A DNA stretch of 64,000 nt, taken from NCBI GenBank assembly GCA_021813325.1, contig JAKALA010000001.1, forward strand, positions 124,001 through 188,000, read 5' to 3'. The stretch's first letter is position 1, and each line of letters opens with the position of its first letter. Of this stretch, positions 49,878-59,266 are shown piece after piece. Both the position numbers and the translations under genes were made by a program. This DNA is from a bacterium. Lineage in GTDB: Bacteria > Verrucomicrobiota > Verrucomicrobiia > Limisphaerales > UBA11358. The notes below the pieces were generated by a model. The model was not told the DNA's origin, did not search any database, and was given only the letters and a program-made list of their open reading frames with translations.

Positions 49878-50720
49878 TCAAATGTTAGCTGAATTTGAGT
49901 TCTCTTGGGACTCCGCGCGTGATCGCGGCGCCGGCGCGCGCAATTTGCGGTAAACCCAGCCTTCCAGGGGGCGCAGCGGTTTAAGCCAGCCGTAGAATGG
50001 CGAATAAATCAGCCGCACGCGCAGAACCGATAAAAACATCGTCAGCGAGGAGCGGAACAATGAAGCCGTGACTTTGGAGCCGGCCATATCCGTCCAGGCA
50101 ATGGGCACTTCCAAAATTTTGAACCCGGCGCGTTTCAAGGCGACGAGCAGGTTCACATCGAACGCCAGATCGGCGATGCACAGGGTCGGATGAATTTTTT
50201 CGACCGCATCGGAGCGCATCAGTTTGCACGGACATTGGGTGTCTTTGACATGCAAACCGAAAAACATCTCCACGATGAGATGAAAACACCGGCTGACGAA
50301 CTGGCGGAGTTTGGGCTGGGCCTGGAGCAGCACGCTGTCCGGCAGCCAACGCGAACCGATCACGCAATCGGCTTCGCCGATATGTCGCACCAAATCCAGA
50401 AACGCCTTGGGACCAGTCGCGCCATCCGCGTCCACATAGCCGATCAATCCGCCGGGTTTGGCAAGTTTGAGTCCTTCAATCAGCGCACCGCCTTTGCCGA
50501 TGGGCGCCGGAAAATTCAGCCAACCGATGCCGGGAAAATCTTTGGCCACGCGTTGCACCACGCCCAGCGTGTTGTCCCGGCAGCCGTTGAGCACGACGAC
50601 CAGTTGGAATGGACCGGCATAATTTTTTTGGAAAAACGCCGCATAGTCGCGCAGCACCGGTTCGATGCGCGCTTCTTCATTGTAAGCCGGGATGAGGGCC
50701 AACAGGCTGGGTTCGGGCAC
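49878..50720 (-). CDS. Glycosyltransferase family 2 (polyprenyl-phosphate type)
   Basis: A 280-residue GT-A enzyme resembling dolichyl/undecaprenyl-phosphate sugar transferases. It has LLALIPAYNEEARIEPVL at the start, VVVLNGCRDNTL, the metal-site IGYVDADGATGPKAF near residues 92-106, VIGSRWLPDS and DTQCPCKLMRSDAVEKI. The C-terminal region is hydrophobic but has no clear pair of membrane helices. It is convergent with the flippase-like gene, six bases between stop codons. Confidence 0.85.
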   Translation of the reverse strand: MPEPSLLALIPAYNEEARIEPVLRDYAAFFQKNYAGPFQLVVVLNGCRDNTLGVVQRVAKDFPGIGWLNFPAPIGKGGALIEGLKLAKPGGLIGYVDADGATGPKAFLDLVRHIGEADCVIGSRWLPDSVLLQAQPKLRQFVSRCFHLIVEMFFGLHVKDTQCPCKLMRSDAVEKIHPTLCIADLAFDVNLLVALKRAGFKILEVPIAWTDMAGSKVTASLFRSSLTMFLSVLRVRLIYSPFYGWLKPLRPLEGWVYRKLRAPAPRSRAESQENSNSANI

Positions 50721-50777
50721 GCGGAATTCTCAAATTTTACGGGCCGGTTTTCAAGTTTTCAGTTGTTCAATTGAAAC

Positions 50778-50806
50778 TTGCCTGAATCAGCGCGAAATTC
50801 TTTAAT
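50778..50806 (+). promoter_or_regulatory. Promoter of dprA
   Basis: TTGCCT (50778-50783), 17-base spacer, TTTAAT (50801-50806). The expected start of transcription (about 50813) coincides with the ATG at 50812, implying a leaderless message. Confidence 0.5.
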
Positions 50807-50811
50807 GGGTC

Positions 50812-51921
50812 ATGGATTTTCGGGAAGCATTCATTGCCTTGAACCTGATTGAGGGCATTGGCCCGGTGCGCGCCCGGTCGCTGCTCGAGCACTTTGGCGG
50901 CGCCCCGGAAATCCTCTCCGCCAGCAAAGCCGCCTTGCTGCAAGTGCGAAACATCGGGGAAGACACGGCGGAAAAAATCGTGGCGTGGGAAAAATCCGTT
51001 GACCTTGCGGGCGAACTGAAACGCATCGCCGATTACGGCTGCCAGGTGCTGGTCCAGGCCGATGAAAACTACCCCGCTTCGCTCCGGGAAATTTACGATC
51101 CGCCGCTGGTGCTTTACGTCAAGGGCCATTTGACGGCAAAAGACAAAAATGCCGTGGCCATGGTCGGCTCGCGCATGACCACGCACTACGGCATTGAAAC
51201 CGCGCGCAAGCTGGCCTACCAGTTGGCTTATGTCGGTGTCACCGTGGTGAGCGGCGGCGCGCGCGGCATCGACACGGCGGCGCATCAAGGCGCCTTGAGC
51301 GGCAAAGGCCGGACCATTGCGGTTTTGGGCACGGGCATCAACCTTGTGGCGCCGCCGGAGAACGCCGAGTTGTTCGAGCGCATCGCGGCCGATGGCGCCG
51401 TCATCACGCAATTTCCCTTCAATCGTCCGGCGGACAAACAATCGTTTCCCATCCGCAATCGGATCGTGGCCGGGATGACGCTGGGCACGGTGGTGGTGGA
51501 AGCCAATCTTTCCAGCGGCGCGCTGATCACGGCGAATTTCGCCGCAGAATACGGGCGGCAGATCTTCGCCGTGCCGGGACGCATTGATTCGCCGCGCAGC
51601 AAAGGGTGTCACGATCTGATCAAAAAAGGCGCGAAATTGTGCGAAGGCGTCGAGGATATTCTGAGCGAGTTTGAATACCTCTTTCCCCCCAGCAATCAGC
51701 CGCCCACGGCCAGCGCAACGGGCGTTTTGCCGGCCTTGGAATTGAGCGAAAATGAGCAGAAAGTCATCCGCGCGGTGAGCGCGGAAGCCGAGACGGCCAT
51801 CGACGAAATTATTCGCGCGAGTGGTTTACCGGCCTCGGCGGTGAACGTGGCGCTGTTCAGCCTGGAAATGAAACGGCTGGTGAAACAATTGCCGGGAAAG
51901 CTGTTCGCGCGGAACTGTTGA
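50812..51921 (+). CDS. dprA: DNA-processing protein DprA (Smf)
   Basis: A 369-residue protein that loads RecA on incoming single-stranded DNA during natural transformation. The N-terminal helix-hairpin-helix region (EGIGPVRARSLLEHFGG) is followed by the Rossmann core: AMVGSRMTTHYG, VVSGGARGIDTAAHQGAL, GTGINLVAPPENAEL, FPIRNRIVAG and VVEANLSSGAL. The C-terminal winged helix is at about residues 305-365 (IDEIIRASGLPASAVNVALFSLEMKRLVKQLPG). topA, a frequent neighbour, is absent. Confidence 0.95.
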   Translation: MDFREAFIALNLIEGIGPVRARSLLEHFGGAPEILSASKAALLQVRNIGEDTAEKIVAWEKSVDLAGELKRIADYGCQVLVQADENYPASLREIYDPPLVLYVKGHLTAKDKNAVAMVGSRMTTHYGIETARKLAYQLAYVGVTVVSGGARGIDTAAHQGALSGKGRTIAVLGTGINLVAPPENAELFERIAADGAVITQFPFNRPADKQSFPIRNRIVAGMTLGTVVVEANLSSGALITANFAAEYGRQIFAVPGRIDSPRSKGCHDLIKKGAKLCEGVEDILSEFEYLFPPSNQPPTASATGVLPALELSENEQKVIRAVSAEAETAIDEIIRASGLPASAVNVALFSLEMKRLVKQLPGKLFARNC

Positions 51922-52124
51922 ACTTTCGAAAAATCAGAATTTACCGCGCTCTCACTTGATAAAAACGAATCACAGGAATCCCGTGGGTTTGATCCCTGCC
52001 ACAAGGCAGGCAATTCGGTCAGGCAGAGACCATTGGTGTTGTAATTGTCATTGGCGGCGAAGCTCATGCCGCTTTTACCCATCCGCCAAGCTGATTACTG
52101 CGTTTGTTCAACGCCAGCGTCGGG

Positions 52125-55100
52125 TTATTCCTCACCGCCGCCGCCAGGCTTCTTTTCCCATGCCCGTTTGGCTTTTTCCGGCAGGGTTTTGTCCACATGG
52201 GCGTAATAGGTCTTTTCCCCGAATTGACGGTTCATTGCGTGTTCCAGTTCCAGCGACGGCGTCACGCTGAAACGCGCGTTGACCTCGATGTTGACCTGAA
52301 GGCCGTCCGGCCGCGAGAAACGCAGGAAAACCGGGCATTTGCCGGCGTGGACCGAAATGAGCTGCTGCAGACGATCCATGTCATCGGGCTGGAGATGGGC
52401 GGTGTTCAAATGCAAATGAACCTGCTTGGTGTATTTCTTCGCCGCGTCTGCCAGGAGCATGATTTCCTGCGGAAAAATCTTCGGCTTGTCCTCGCCGGTG
52501 CTAACTTCGCCGACAACGAGAATGGCCTTGTTCGCTTCAAGCAGCGGCCGGAACTTATCGTAATCGTTCATCACCAGCAGTTGCACCGAGCCTTCCAAAT
52601 CTTCAAGCGTCACCATCGAATACGGCTTGCCGGATTTTTTGGAAACACCGTGTGAAACCGCTGCGATCATGCCGCCAATGCGCGTCATGCTGCGGTTGGC
52701 GACGGCGGAAAGTTGCGCGGTGGCATGCAACGAATATTTTTGCAGCAGCGGCGCCAGTGGCGTCAGCGGATGGCCGGTGACATAAAACCCAAGCAAATCC
52801 TTTTCATTGGCCAGCAACTCGTGCTGCGGCCACTCGGGCAGATTTACCAGGCTTTCCGGCATGGGGGCCGTTTTCTCCTCCAACGCTCCGAACAAGGAAC
52901 TTTGCCCTTTTTGTTTGTCCGATTGAATGCTGGCGGCGCGGGCCAGGGCGCGTTCGATCTGTGCGAACATTGTGGCGCGCGTGGCTTTGAAGGTATCGCA
53001 CGCGCCGGTTTTGATGAAGGCTTCCAACACACGGCGATTCACCGTGCGCCCGTCCACGCGTTCACACATCTTGGAAAGTGATTCAAACTTTCCCCCGTCA
53101 CCACGCGCCTTTAGCACAGATTCCACAGCGATTTCGCCGACGCCTTTGATCGCCGCGAGACCAAAGCGGATGGCTTTGCCCTCCTGCGCCGGGGCAAAAA
53201 ACATCTGGCTTTCGTTCACGTCGGGGCCGAGCACCTCGATGCCTACTTCCCGGGCCTCGGCGATGTATTCGCTGAGTTTTTCCGTCGCCGCCATGTCGTT
53301 CGTCATCATGGCGCAGTAGAATTCCACCGGGAAATTCGCCTTGAGATACGCCGTTTGATACGCCACGACCGCATACGCCGCCGCATGCGATTTGTTAAAA
53401 CCATAACCGGCGAATTTTTCGAGCAAATCGAAAACCTGATTTGCCTTGGTCGCGGAAATGTCATGGTGTTCCTTGGCGCCTTTGACGAATTTCTCGCGCT
53501 GCTTCTGCATTTCCTCGACCTTCTTCTTGCCCATGGCGCGACGCAGCAAATCGGCGCCGCCGAGCGTGTAGCCGGCGAGAATCTGCGCGGCCTGCATCAC
53601 CTGCTCTTGATAAATCAAAATGCCGTAAGTCTCCTTGGCAATCGGCTCAAGCAGCGGATGCGGATATTCGATCTCAATTTCCCCGTGACGGCGTTTGATG
53701 AAATCGGGAATCAGGTCCATCGGCCCGGGACGATAGAGCGCCACGAGCGCGGTAATGTGCTCCACGGAACTAATCTGGAACTTTTTGCACAAATCGCGCA
53801 TGCCGCCCGATTCCAACTGGAACACCCCGAGCGTTTCCGCGCGATTCAGGAGGTCGTAAGTTTTTTTGTCATCAAGCGGCAGCCGGTCCATGTCCAGCGA
53901 AATACCCTGCGTTTGCTTGACCATTTCACAGGTGTTGCGAATAACCGTGAGCGTCTTGAGACCGAGAAAGTCCATCTTCAACAGGCCGAGATCGCCGACC
54001 GGCCCCATGGCATATTGTGTAACCAGCGTGCCACTGTCGTCCTGTTTGAGCGGCAGCAGGTTTACGAGCGGTTCCGGACCAATCACCACACCCGCCGCAT
54101 GGACGCTGGAATTACGCGCCAAATCTTCGAGCACAAACGCGGTGTCGATCAACTCCCGCGTGACTTCTTCATTCTCGTAAGCTTCCTTGAGTTCCGGCAC
54201 CTGCTTGAGCGCCTTTTCCAGCGTCATTTTCAACTCGGCTGGAATCAGTTTCGCCAGCCGGTCGCATTCGCCGTAGCTCAACCCCATCACACGACCGACG
54301 TCGCGCACCACGGATTTCGCGCCCATCGTGCCGAAGGTAATGATCTGCGCGACGGCTTCTTTGCCGTATTTTTCGCGCACATATTCAATCACGTCCGCCC
54401 GGCGGTCGTCGGCAAAATCGATGTCGATATCCGGCGGATTGACGCGCTCCGGATTCAGGAAGCGCTCGAACAGCAGGCCGTAACGGATCGGATCGACGTT
54501 CGCGATTTCCAGCAGATATGTGACAATCGAGCCGGCGGCGCTACCGCGCGCCACGCAGGAAATTCCCTTGTTGCGACCATGGCGAATGAAATCGGCCACA
54601 ATCAAGAAGTAATCAATGAACCCGGTCTTTTCGATGACTTTGAGTTCAAGCTGGAGACGGTCAATGACCGCCTTGATCGCCGGCTCCTGGTCAGAGCGGC
54701 TGGGATCAAACGTGGGCAGCCGCGTGGGATCATCCACGCCGGCGATCACGAATTCAGGCCCTTCCGCCTGGGCGTGAATCGTGTAGCGACGGAATAAGCC
54801 ATCCGCCAACTGTTGACGCAAGCAGCCTTCGGGCGTCATGTGTTCCGGCGGAATGAACTTGGGATAATGCAACTCGCCAAACTTGATTTCCAGATTGCAC
54901 TTCTCAGCCACTTCGAGCGTGTTCGTGATCGCCTCGGGCACCTCGGCGAAGCGCGCCTTCATCTCGTCCGCGCTGCGCAAATAAAATTGTTCCGGCACAT
55001 AACCGGCGCCCATGCGCTTGGGATTGCTCAACAAATCCTGCGTGCCAATGCAAACCAGACAATCATGCGCGTGGGAATGGCCTTTCTCGACGTAATGCAC

Positions 55101-55730
55101 GTCATTGGTCGCGACGAGTTTCAGGCCGAATTCTTTGGCAAACTGGATCAACTGCTGGTTGACCTTGGCTTGTTCGGGAAGGCCGTGGTTTTGCAGCTCG
55201 AGATAATAATTGTCCGCGCCGAGCGTTTGTTTGAAGAAATCCACGGTATCCTTGGCTTTCTTGATCTGGTCTTTCACGATCAAATCGGAAAGCTCACTGG
55301 CGAGACAGCCGGACAACGCGATCAATCCTTCGCTGTGCCGGGCGAAAATTTCTTTGTCAATCCGCGGTTTGTAATAATAGCCCTCCACGTGCGCGTCGGT
55401 TACTAGTTTGATGAGGTTTTTGTAACCGGTCGCATCCTTCGCGAGCAACCCGAGGTGATGATACAAATCGCGCGTGCTGCTGCCGGATTTTTTCTCCAGC
55501 CGCGAGCCAGGCGCGACGTAAACCTCGCAGCCGATGATGGGCTTGATGCCTTTGGCCCGCGCGGACTGGTAAAACTCGATCGCACCGTGCATGGCACCGT
55601 GATCCGTGATGGCCAGCGCGGGAAACTTCAATTCGTGCGCCTTGTCGATGAGCTTGTCCAAACGGCAGGCGCCATCAAGCAGGGAATACTCGGTGTGCAG
55701 ATGCAGGTGGACAAAATCAGCGTGCGACAT
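52125..55730 (-). CDS. dnaE: DNA polymerase III alpha subunit
   Basis: A 1201-residue replicative polymerase. The PHP domain is at the N-terminus with apparently intact metal ligands (HLHTEYSLLDGACRL, ITDHGAMHG). The palm contains VARGSAAGSIVTYL and the catalytic aspartates in PPDIDIDFADDRR (about residues 430-442). The fingers carry YRPGPMDLIPDFI and QEQVMQAAQILAGYTLGGAD. The C-terminal half has the helix-hairpin-helix (AIRFGLAAIKGVGE) and an OB fold (SGKPYSMVTLEDLEGSVQLLV). Length is normal for DnaE1. Confidence 0.97.
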   Translation of the reverse strand: MSHADFVHLHLHTEYSLLDGACRLDKLIDKAHELKFPALAITDHGAMHGAIEFYQSARAKGIKPIIGCEVYVAPGSRLEKKSGSSTRDLYHHLGLLAKDATGYKNLIKLVTDAHVEGYYYKPRIDKEIFARHSEGLIALSGCLASELSDLIVKDQIKKAKDTVDFFKQTLGADNYYLELQNHGLPEQAKVNQQLIQFAKEFGLKLVATNDVHYVEKGHSHAHDCLVCIGTQDLLSNPKRMGAGYVPEQFYLRSADEMKARFAEVPEAITNTLEVAEKCNLEIKFGELHYPKFIPPEHMTPEGCLRQQLADGLFRRYTIHAQAEGPEFVIAGVDDPTRLPTFDPSRSDQEPAIKAVIDRLQLELKVIEKTGFIDYFLIVADFIRHGRNKGISCVARGSAAGSIVTYLLEIANVDPIRYGLLFERFLNPERVNPPDIDIDFADDRRADVIEYVREKYGKEAVAQIITFGTMGAKSVVRDVGRVMGLSYGECDRLAKLIPAELKMTLEKALKQVPELKEAYENEEVTRELIDTAFVLEDLARNSSVHAAGVVIGPEPLVNLLPLKQDDSGTLVTQYAMGPVGDLGLLKMDFLGLKTLTVIRNTCEMVKQTQGISLDMDRLPLDDKKTYDLLNRAETLGVFQLESGGMRDLCKKFQISSVEHITALVALYRPGPMDLIPDFIKRRHGEIEIEYPHPLLEPIAKETYGILIYQEQVMQAAQILAGYTLGGADLLRRAMGKKKVEEMQKQREKFVKGAKEHHDISATKANQVFDLLEKFAGYGFNKSHAAAYAVVAYQTAYLKANFPVEFYCAMMTNDMAATEKLSEYIAEAREVGIEVLGPDVNESQMFFAPAQEGKAIRFGLAAIKGVGEIAVESVLKARGDGGKFESLSKMCERVDGRTVNRRVLEAFIKTGACDTFKATRATMFAQIERALARAASIQSDKQKGQSSLFGALEEKTAPMPESLVNLPEWPQHELLANEKDLLGFYVTGHPLTPLAPLLQKYSLHATAQLSAVANRSMTRIGGMIAAVSHGVSKKSGKPYSMVTLEDLEGSVQLLVMNDYDKFRPLLEANKAILVVGEVSTGEDKPKIFPQEIMLLADAAKKYTKQVHLHLNTAHLQPDDMDRLQQLISVHAGKCPVFLRFSRPDGLQVNIEVNARFSVTPSLELEHAMNRQFGEKTYYAHVDKTLPEKAKRAWEKKPGGGGEE

Positions 55731-55896
55731 GACGACAAGTTACCGTCCGCCGCGCCTTCCATGCAAGGCAGGGATGTTCACAATCTCGATTTCGGCCGGA
55801 GCAAACACCGCGACGAACAGGCGCAAGGCGGGCATTGACTTCATCCCGCCGGCCGCCAAACTATCCTCCGACGTTGCGACATCGTTTTTTCCGAAC

Positions 55897-55926
55897 GAAA
55901 CGCCCGGATCAGTGTCCGGGCGTTTC
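55897..55926. repeat. Perfect 11-base inverted repeat between dnaE and pgi
   Basis: GAAACGCCCGG (55897-55907), 8-base loop, CCGGGCGTTTC (55916-55926). No T-tract on either side. It lies in the 275-base gap between the divergent dnaE and pgi genes and could be a leader hairpin for pgi or a dispersed repeat. Nothing else was recognised in that gap. Confidence 0.5.
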
Positions 55927-56005
55927 CTTTGAACAATCGGAGATTTTGCGCGGACAGGACTGCGCCGACTGTGAGCTGATGCGCAACGGTTGAAAAGCTT
56001 TATCC

Positions 56006-57640
56006 ATGAAATCAAATCCGAAGTCCCTGACTCAACGCCCGGCCTGGAAAGCGCTCGCCGCCCACCAGAAAAAAATCTCGAAGCTGCATCTGCGCCGGCT
56101 CTTTGCTGCCGACAAAAAACGCGGCGATAAACTGACCGCCTCTGGCGCGGGACTCTTCCTCGATTATTCCAAGAACCGGATCAACGCCGAGACGCTCAAA
56201 CTGCTCGTCCAGTTGGCGAAGGAAGCCGATCTGCGCGGGCGCATTGACGCCATGTTCAAAGGCGAGAAGATCAATATCACCGAGAACCGCGCCGTGTTGC
56301 ATACTGCATTGCGGGCGCCGAAGACCGCCAAGATCATCGTGGACGGCAAGAATGTCGTGCCCGACGTTCACGCGGTGCTCGACAAGATGAGCGCCTTTGC
56401 CAAGCGCGTCCGCAGCGGTGCGTGGAAGGGCTACACCGGCAAGCGCATCAAGAACATTGTCAACATCGGCATCGGCGGCTCCGATCTCGGCCCCGTCATG
56501 GCCCACGAAGCGCTGCGGCATTACAGCCAGCGCAGTCTGGTGTTCCGCTATGTGTCCAACGTGGACGGCATCGATTTCGTGGAGGCTGTCCAGGATTTGA
56601 ACCCGGCGGAAACGCTGTTCATCGTTTCCTCCAAAACATTCACCACGCTTGAAACCATGACCAACGCCGAGAGCGCTCGTGCGTGGCTGCTCAAAGGATT
56701 GGGCGGAAATAAAAAAGCGGTTGCCAAGCATTTCGTGGCCGTCTCGACGAATGCCGAGAAAGTTTCCGCGTTCGGCATTGATACCGCCAACATGTTCGGA
56801 TTTTGGGACTGGGTCGGCGGACGTTATTCGATGGATTCGGCCATTGGTCTTTCCACAATGCTCGCAGTCGGCCCGGAAAATTTCCGCAAGCTGCTCGCCG
56901 GCTTCAACGCCATGGACGAACATTTCCGCAAAACGCCCTTCGAGAAAAACCTGCCCGTGCTCATGGGCTTGTTGAGCGTGTGGAACAACAATTTCCTCGG
57001 CGCCGAAACCGTGGCGGTGCTGCCTTACGAAAATTATCTCAAGCGTTTTCCCGCGTATCTCCAGCAGCTCACCATGGAGAGCAACGGCAAACACATCACG
57101 CTCGCCGGCAAGAAGGTGACTTATCAGACCAGCCCGATTTATTGGGGCGAACCCGGCACCAACGGCCAGCATTCGTTCTACCAGCTCATCCATCAGGGCA
57201 CGCGGCTGATTCCATGCGATTTCATCGCGTTTGCCAAGGCGCTCACGCCGCTCGGACGGCATCACGATTTGCTCATTGCCAACGTGCTCGCGCAGAGCGA
57301 AGCGCTGGCATTCGGCAAAACCGCTGAAGAAGTGGCGGCCGAAAAAGTCGCCGACTGGCTCGTGCCACACAAAGTTTTCGAGGGCAACCGTCCGTCGAAC
57401 ACGATCTTTGCAGAAAAACTCACGCCCGAAATCCTTGGCGCACTCGTGGCGCTCTACGAACACATCGTCTATGTGCAGGGCGTCATCTGGGGCGTGAACC
57501 CGTTTGATCAATGGGGCGTGGAACTCGGCAAGGTGCTGGCCATGCGCATCGCTCCTGAATTAGAAAGCAAAGCAGAGCCCAAGCTGGCGCACGATAGTTC
57601 AACGAACGCGCTCATTCGGCGTTATCGGAAGCTGAAATAG
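56006..57640 (+). CDS. pgi: Glucose-6-phosphate isomerase
   Basis: A 544-residue cytosolic glycolytic isomerase. Phosphate-binding segments are [17 protein letters not shown] (about residues 152-168) and [14 protein letters not shown]; the active-site Arg is in [14 protein letters not shown]; the catalytic Glu is in [10 protein letters not shown] and the ring-opening His in [16 protein letters not shown]. The C-terminal Lys is in [24 protein letters not shown]. Length matches the E. coli-type family. Confidence 0.97.
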   Translation: MKSNPKSLTQRPAWKALAAHQKKISKLHLRRLFAADKKRGDKLTASGAGLFLDYSKNRINAETLKLLVQLAKEADLRGRIDAMFKGEKINITENRAVLHTALRAPKTAKIIVDGKNVVPDVHAVLDKMSAFAKRVRSGAWKGYTGKRIKNIVNIGIGGSDLGPVMAHEALRHYSQRSLVFRYVSNVDGIDFVEAVQDLNPAETLFIVSSKTFTTLETMTNAESARAWLLKGLGGNKKAVAKHFVAVSTNAEKVSAFGIDTANMFGFWDWVGGRYSMDSAIGLSTMLAVGPENFRKLLAGFNAMDEHFRKTPFEKNLPVLMGLLSVWNNNFLGAETVAVLPYENYLKRFPAYLQQLTMESNGKHITLAGKKVTYQTSPIYWGEPGTNGQHSFYQLIHQGTRLIPCDFIAFAKALTPLGRHHDLLIANVLAQSEALAFGKTAEEVAAEKVADWLVPHKVFEGNRPSNTIFAEKLTPEILGALVALYEHIVYVQGVIWGVNPFDQWGVELGKVLAMRIAPELESKAEPKLAHDSSTNALIRRYRKLK

Positions 57641-57665
57641 TCTGCCGTGGGTGTTGAAATCAGTT

Positions 57666-57707
57666 GTTCATATCGGCCTTCCCTAAAACGGAAGGCCGAT
57701 ACTGAAC
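57666..57707. terminator. Long hairpin downstream of pgi
   Basis: GTTCA-TATCGGCCTTCC (57666-57682), loop CTAAAAC, GGAAGGCCGATA-C-TGAAC (57690-57707): a 12-pair perfect stem, extended by 5 more pairs past one bulged C. It has no T-tract, so it is either a terminator helped by other factors or a repeat-like element 25 bases after pgi. Confidence 0.5.
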
Positions 57708-57817
57708 GAGGGGTGCCGTATGTCAAATAGGCGCTTCGAGCTGGCAGCGGCAGGGTGATCAGACATCGCCAGAACGGTGGGCTGTTGGATTTTTCAAAGT
57801 TGGGCTAGGCTTTGGGC

Positions 57818-59248
57818 ATGAATTCCCATTGGTCAAAATCTTTCGTGTGCGGTATTGCCTGCGTGGCGTTATCCGTCGTTTTTTCAAGGGCGAACAACGT
57901 GGAAGAAATGAGACATGATTTCATCACTGTCCAAGCCCCATTCGCCATGCCGCCCATTCAAATCCCGTTGTTTTCACAGCGCGATTTTGTAATCACGAAT
58001 TTTGGCGCGGTTGCCGGCGGCCAAATAAACATGGGTGACTCCACTGCCAGAGCGATTGCCGCCTGTCACCACGCTGGTGGCGGGCGTGTCATTATTCCAG
58101 CTGGCGAATGGCTGACCGGCAAAATCCATTTGCAGAGCAACGTCAATCTGCATCTCGATGTGGGCGCGGTGCTGATATTCAGCCCCAACCCGGACGATTA
58201 TCTGCCAGCAGTTCAATCGAGTTGGGAAGGCGAGGAGTGCTTTAATTATTCGCCGCTGATCTATGCGTTCGGCTGCACCAATGTGGCGCTCACCGGCACC
58301 GGCATGCTCAAAGCGCAGATGGACGTTTGGAAAGATTGGTTTGCGCGTCCGCCAGCACATTTGGCGGCGCTGACCCGCCTTTACGAGATGGCGCGCACCA
58401 ATGCGCCGGTAGAGTGGCGCCAGATGGCGGTGGGCGAAAATCACCTCCGCCCGCAATTTATTCAATTCAATCGCTGCCGGAATGTGCTGGTCGAAAATGT
58501 GAAGATCCGGAACAGCCCGTTTTGGACGATTCACCTGCTGCGCTGCTCGGATGTCGTGGTCCGCCACGTGGATATTTCCGCGCATGGCCACAATAACGAC
58601 GGAATTGATCCGGAAATGACGCGCAATGTGCTCATCGAGAATTGCCGTTTTGATCAAGGCGATGACGCAATCGCGATCAAGGCGGGCATGGATTTTGACG
58701 GGCGCCGGTTGCATACGCCGTCCGAAAACATTGTGATCCGCAACTGCCTGGTGTTGCGCGGACATGAACTGGTGGCCATTGGCAGCGAGCTTTCCGGCGG
58801 CGTGCGCAACGTGTATGTGCATGACTGCCAGTTCAAAAATACGGATGCGGACCAGCCGCAAAACATTCTCTTCATCAAGACCAATGAGCGGCGGGGCGGC
58901 TTTGTGGAAAACATTTATCTGGAAAACATCACCGCAAAAAGCGCGAGGCATGGCGTGTTGGGCATTGACACCGACGTGCTGTATCAATGGCGGAATCTGG
59001 TGCCAACTTATGAGCTCAAACTAACGCCGATTCACGACATTCACGTAAAGAATGTGACGATCGAAGAAACCGGAACGCCTTTTAAAATCAAGGGCGATGC
59101 GCGGTTGCCAGTGAAGAATATTTTTCTCGAAAATATCAGCATCCAAAAAGTTCACGGTCAGGCAGAGCTGATTGAAAGCGCGGAAAACGTCCACAAATCC
59201 AGCGTGCAGATCGGCGAACTGATTGCCGACAAGAAACCTGGCAAATAA
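57818..59248 (+). CDS. Polygalacturonase-like glycoside hydrolase (GH28)
   Basis: A 476-residue exported right-handed beta-helix enzyme. Signal peptide KSFVCGIACVALSVVFSRA is followed by the pectate-lyase-like start RDFVITNFGAVAGG, the NNDGIDPEMTRNVLIENC and FDQGDDAIAIKAG blocks of GH28 (residues near 270-295; the three catalytic Asp are in DGID and GDDA), and GHELVAIGSELSGGVRNV. It should cleave alpha-1,4-galacturonan or rhamnogalacturonan outside the cytoplasm. It precedes the convergent uronate genes. Confidence 0.9.
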   Translation: MNSHWSKSFVCGIACVALSVVFSRANNVEEMRHDFITVQAPFAMPPIQIPLFSQRDFVITNFGAVAGGQINMGDSTARAIAACHHAGGGRVIIPAGEWLTGKIHLQSNVNLHLDVGAVLIFSPNPDDYLPAVQSSWEGEECFNYSPLIYAFGCTNVALTGTGMLKAQMDVWKDWFARPPAHLAALTRLYEMARTNAPVEWRQMAVGENHLRPQFIQFNRCRNVLVENVKIRNSPFWTIHLLRCSDVVVRHVDISAHGHNNDGIDPEMTRNVLIENCRFDQGDDAIAIKAGMDFDGRRLHTPSENIVIRNCLVLRGHELVAIGSELSGGVRNVYVHDCQFKNTDADQPQNILFIKTNERRGGFVENIYLENITAKSARHGVLGIDTDVLYQWRNLVPTYELKLTPIHDIHVKNVTIEETGTPFKIKGDARLPVKNIFLENISIQKVHGQAELIESAENVHKSSVQIGELIADKKPGK

Positions 59249-59266
59249 CCACGCTAGACTTTAACG

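Noticed and set aside
53355-54797. 480-residue plus-strand reading frame
   Set aside because: It lies entirely antisense to dnaE, has His/Arg/Gln-rich composition typical of a shadow frame and no family likeness.
56012-57511. 499-residue minus-strand reading frame
   Set aside because: Antisense to pgi, no family likeness.
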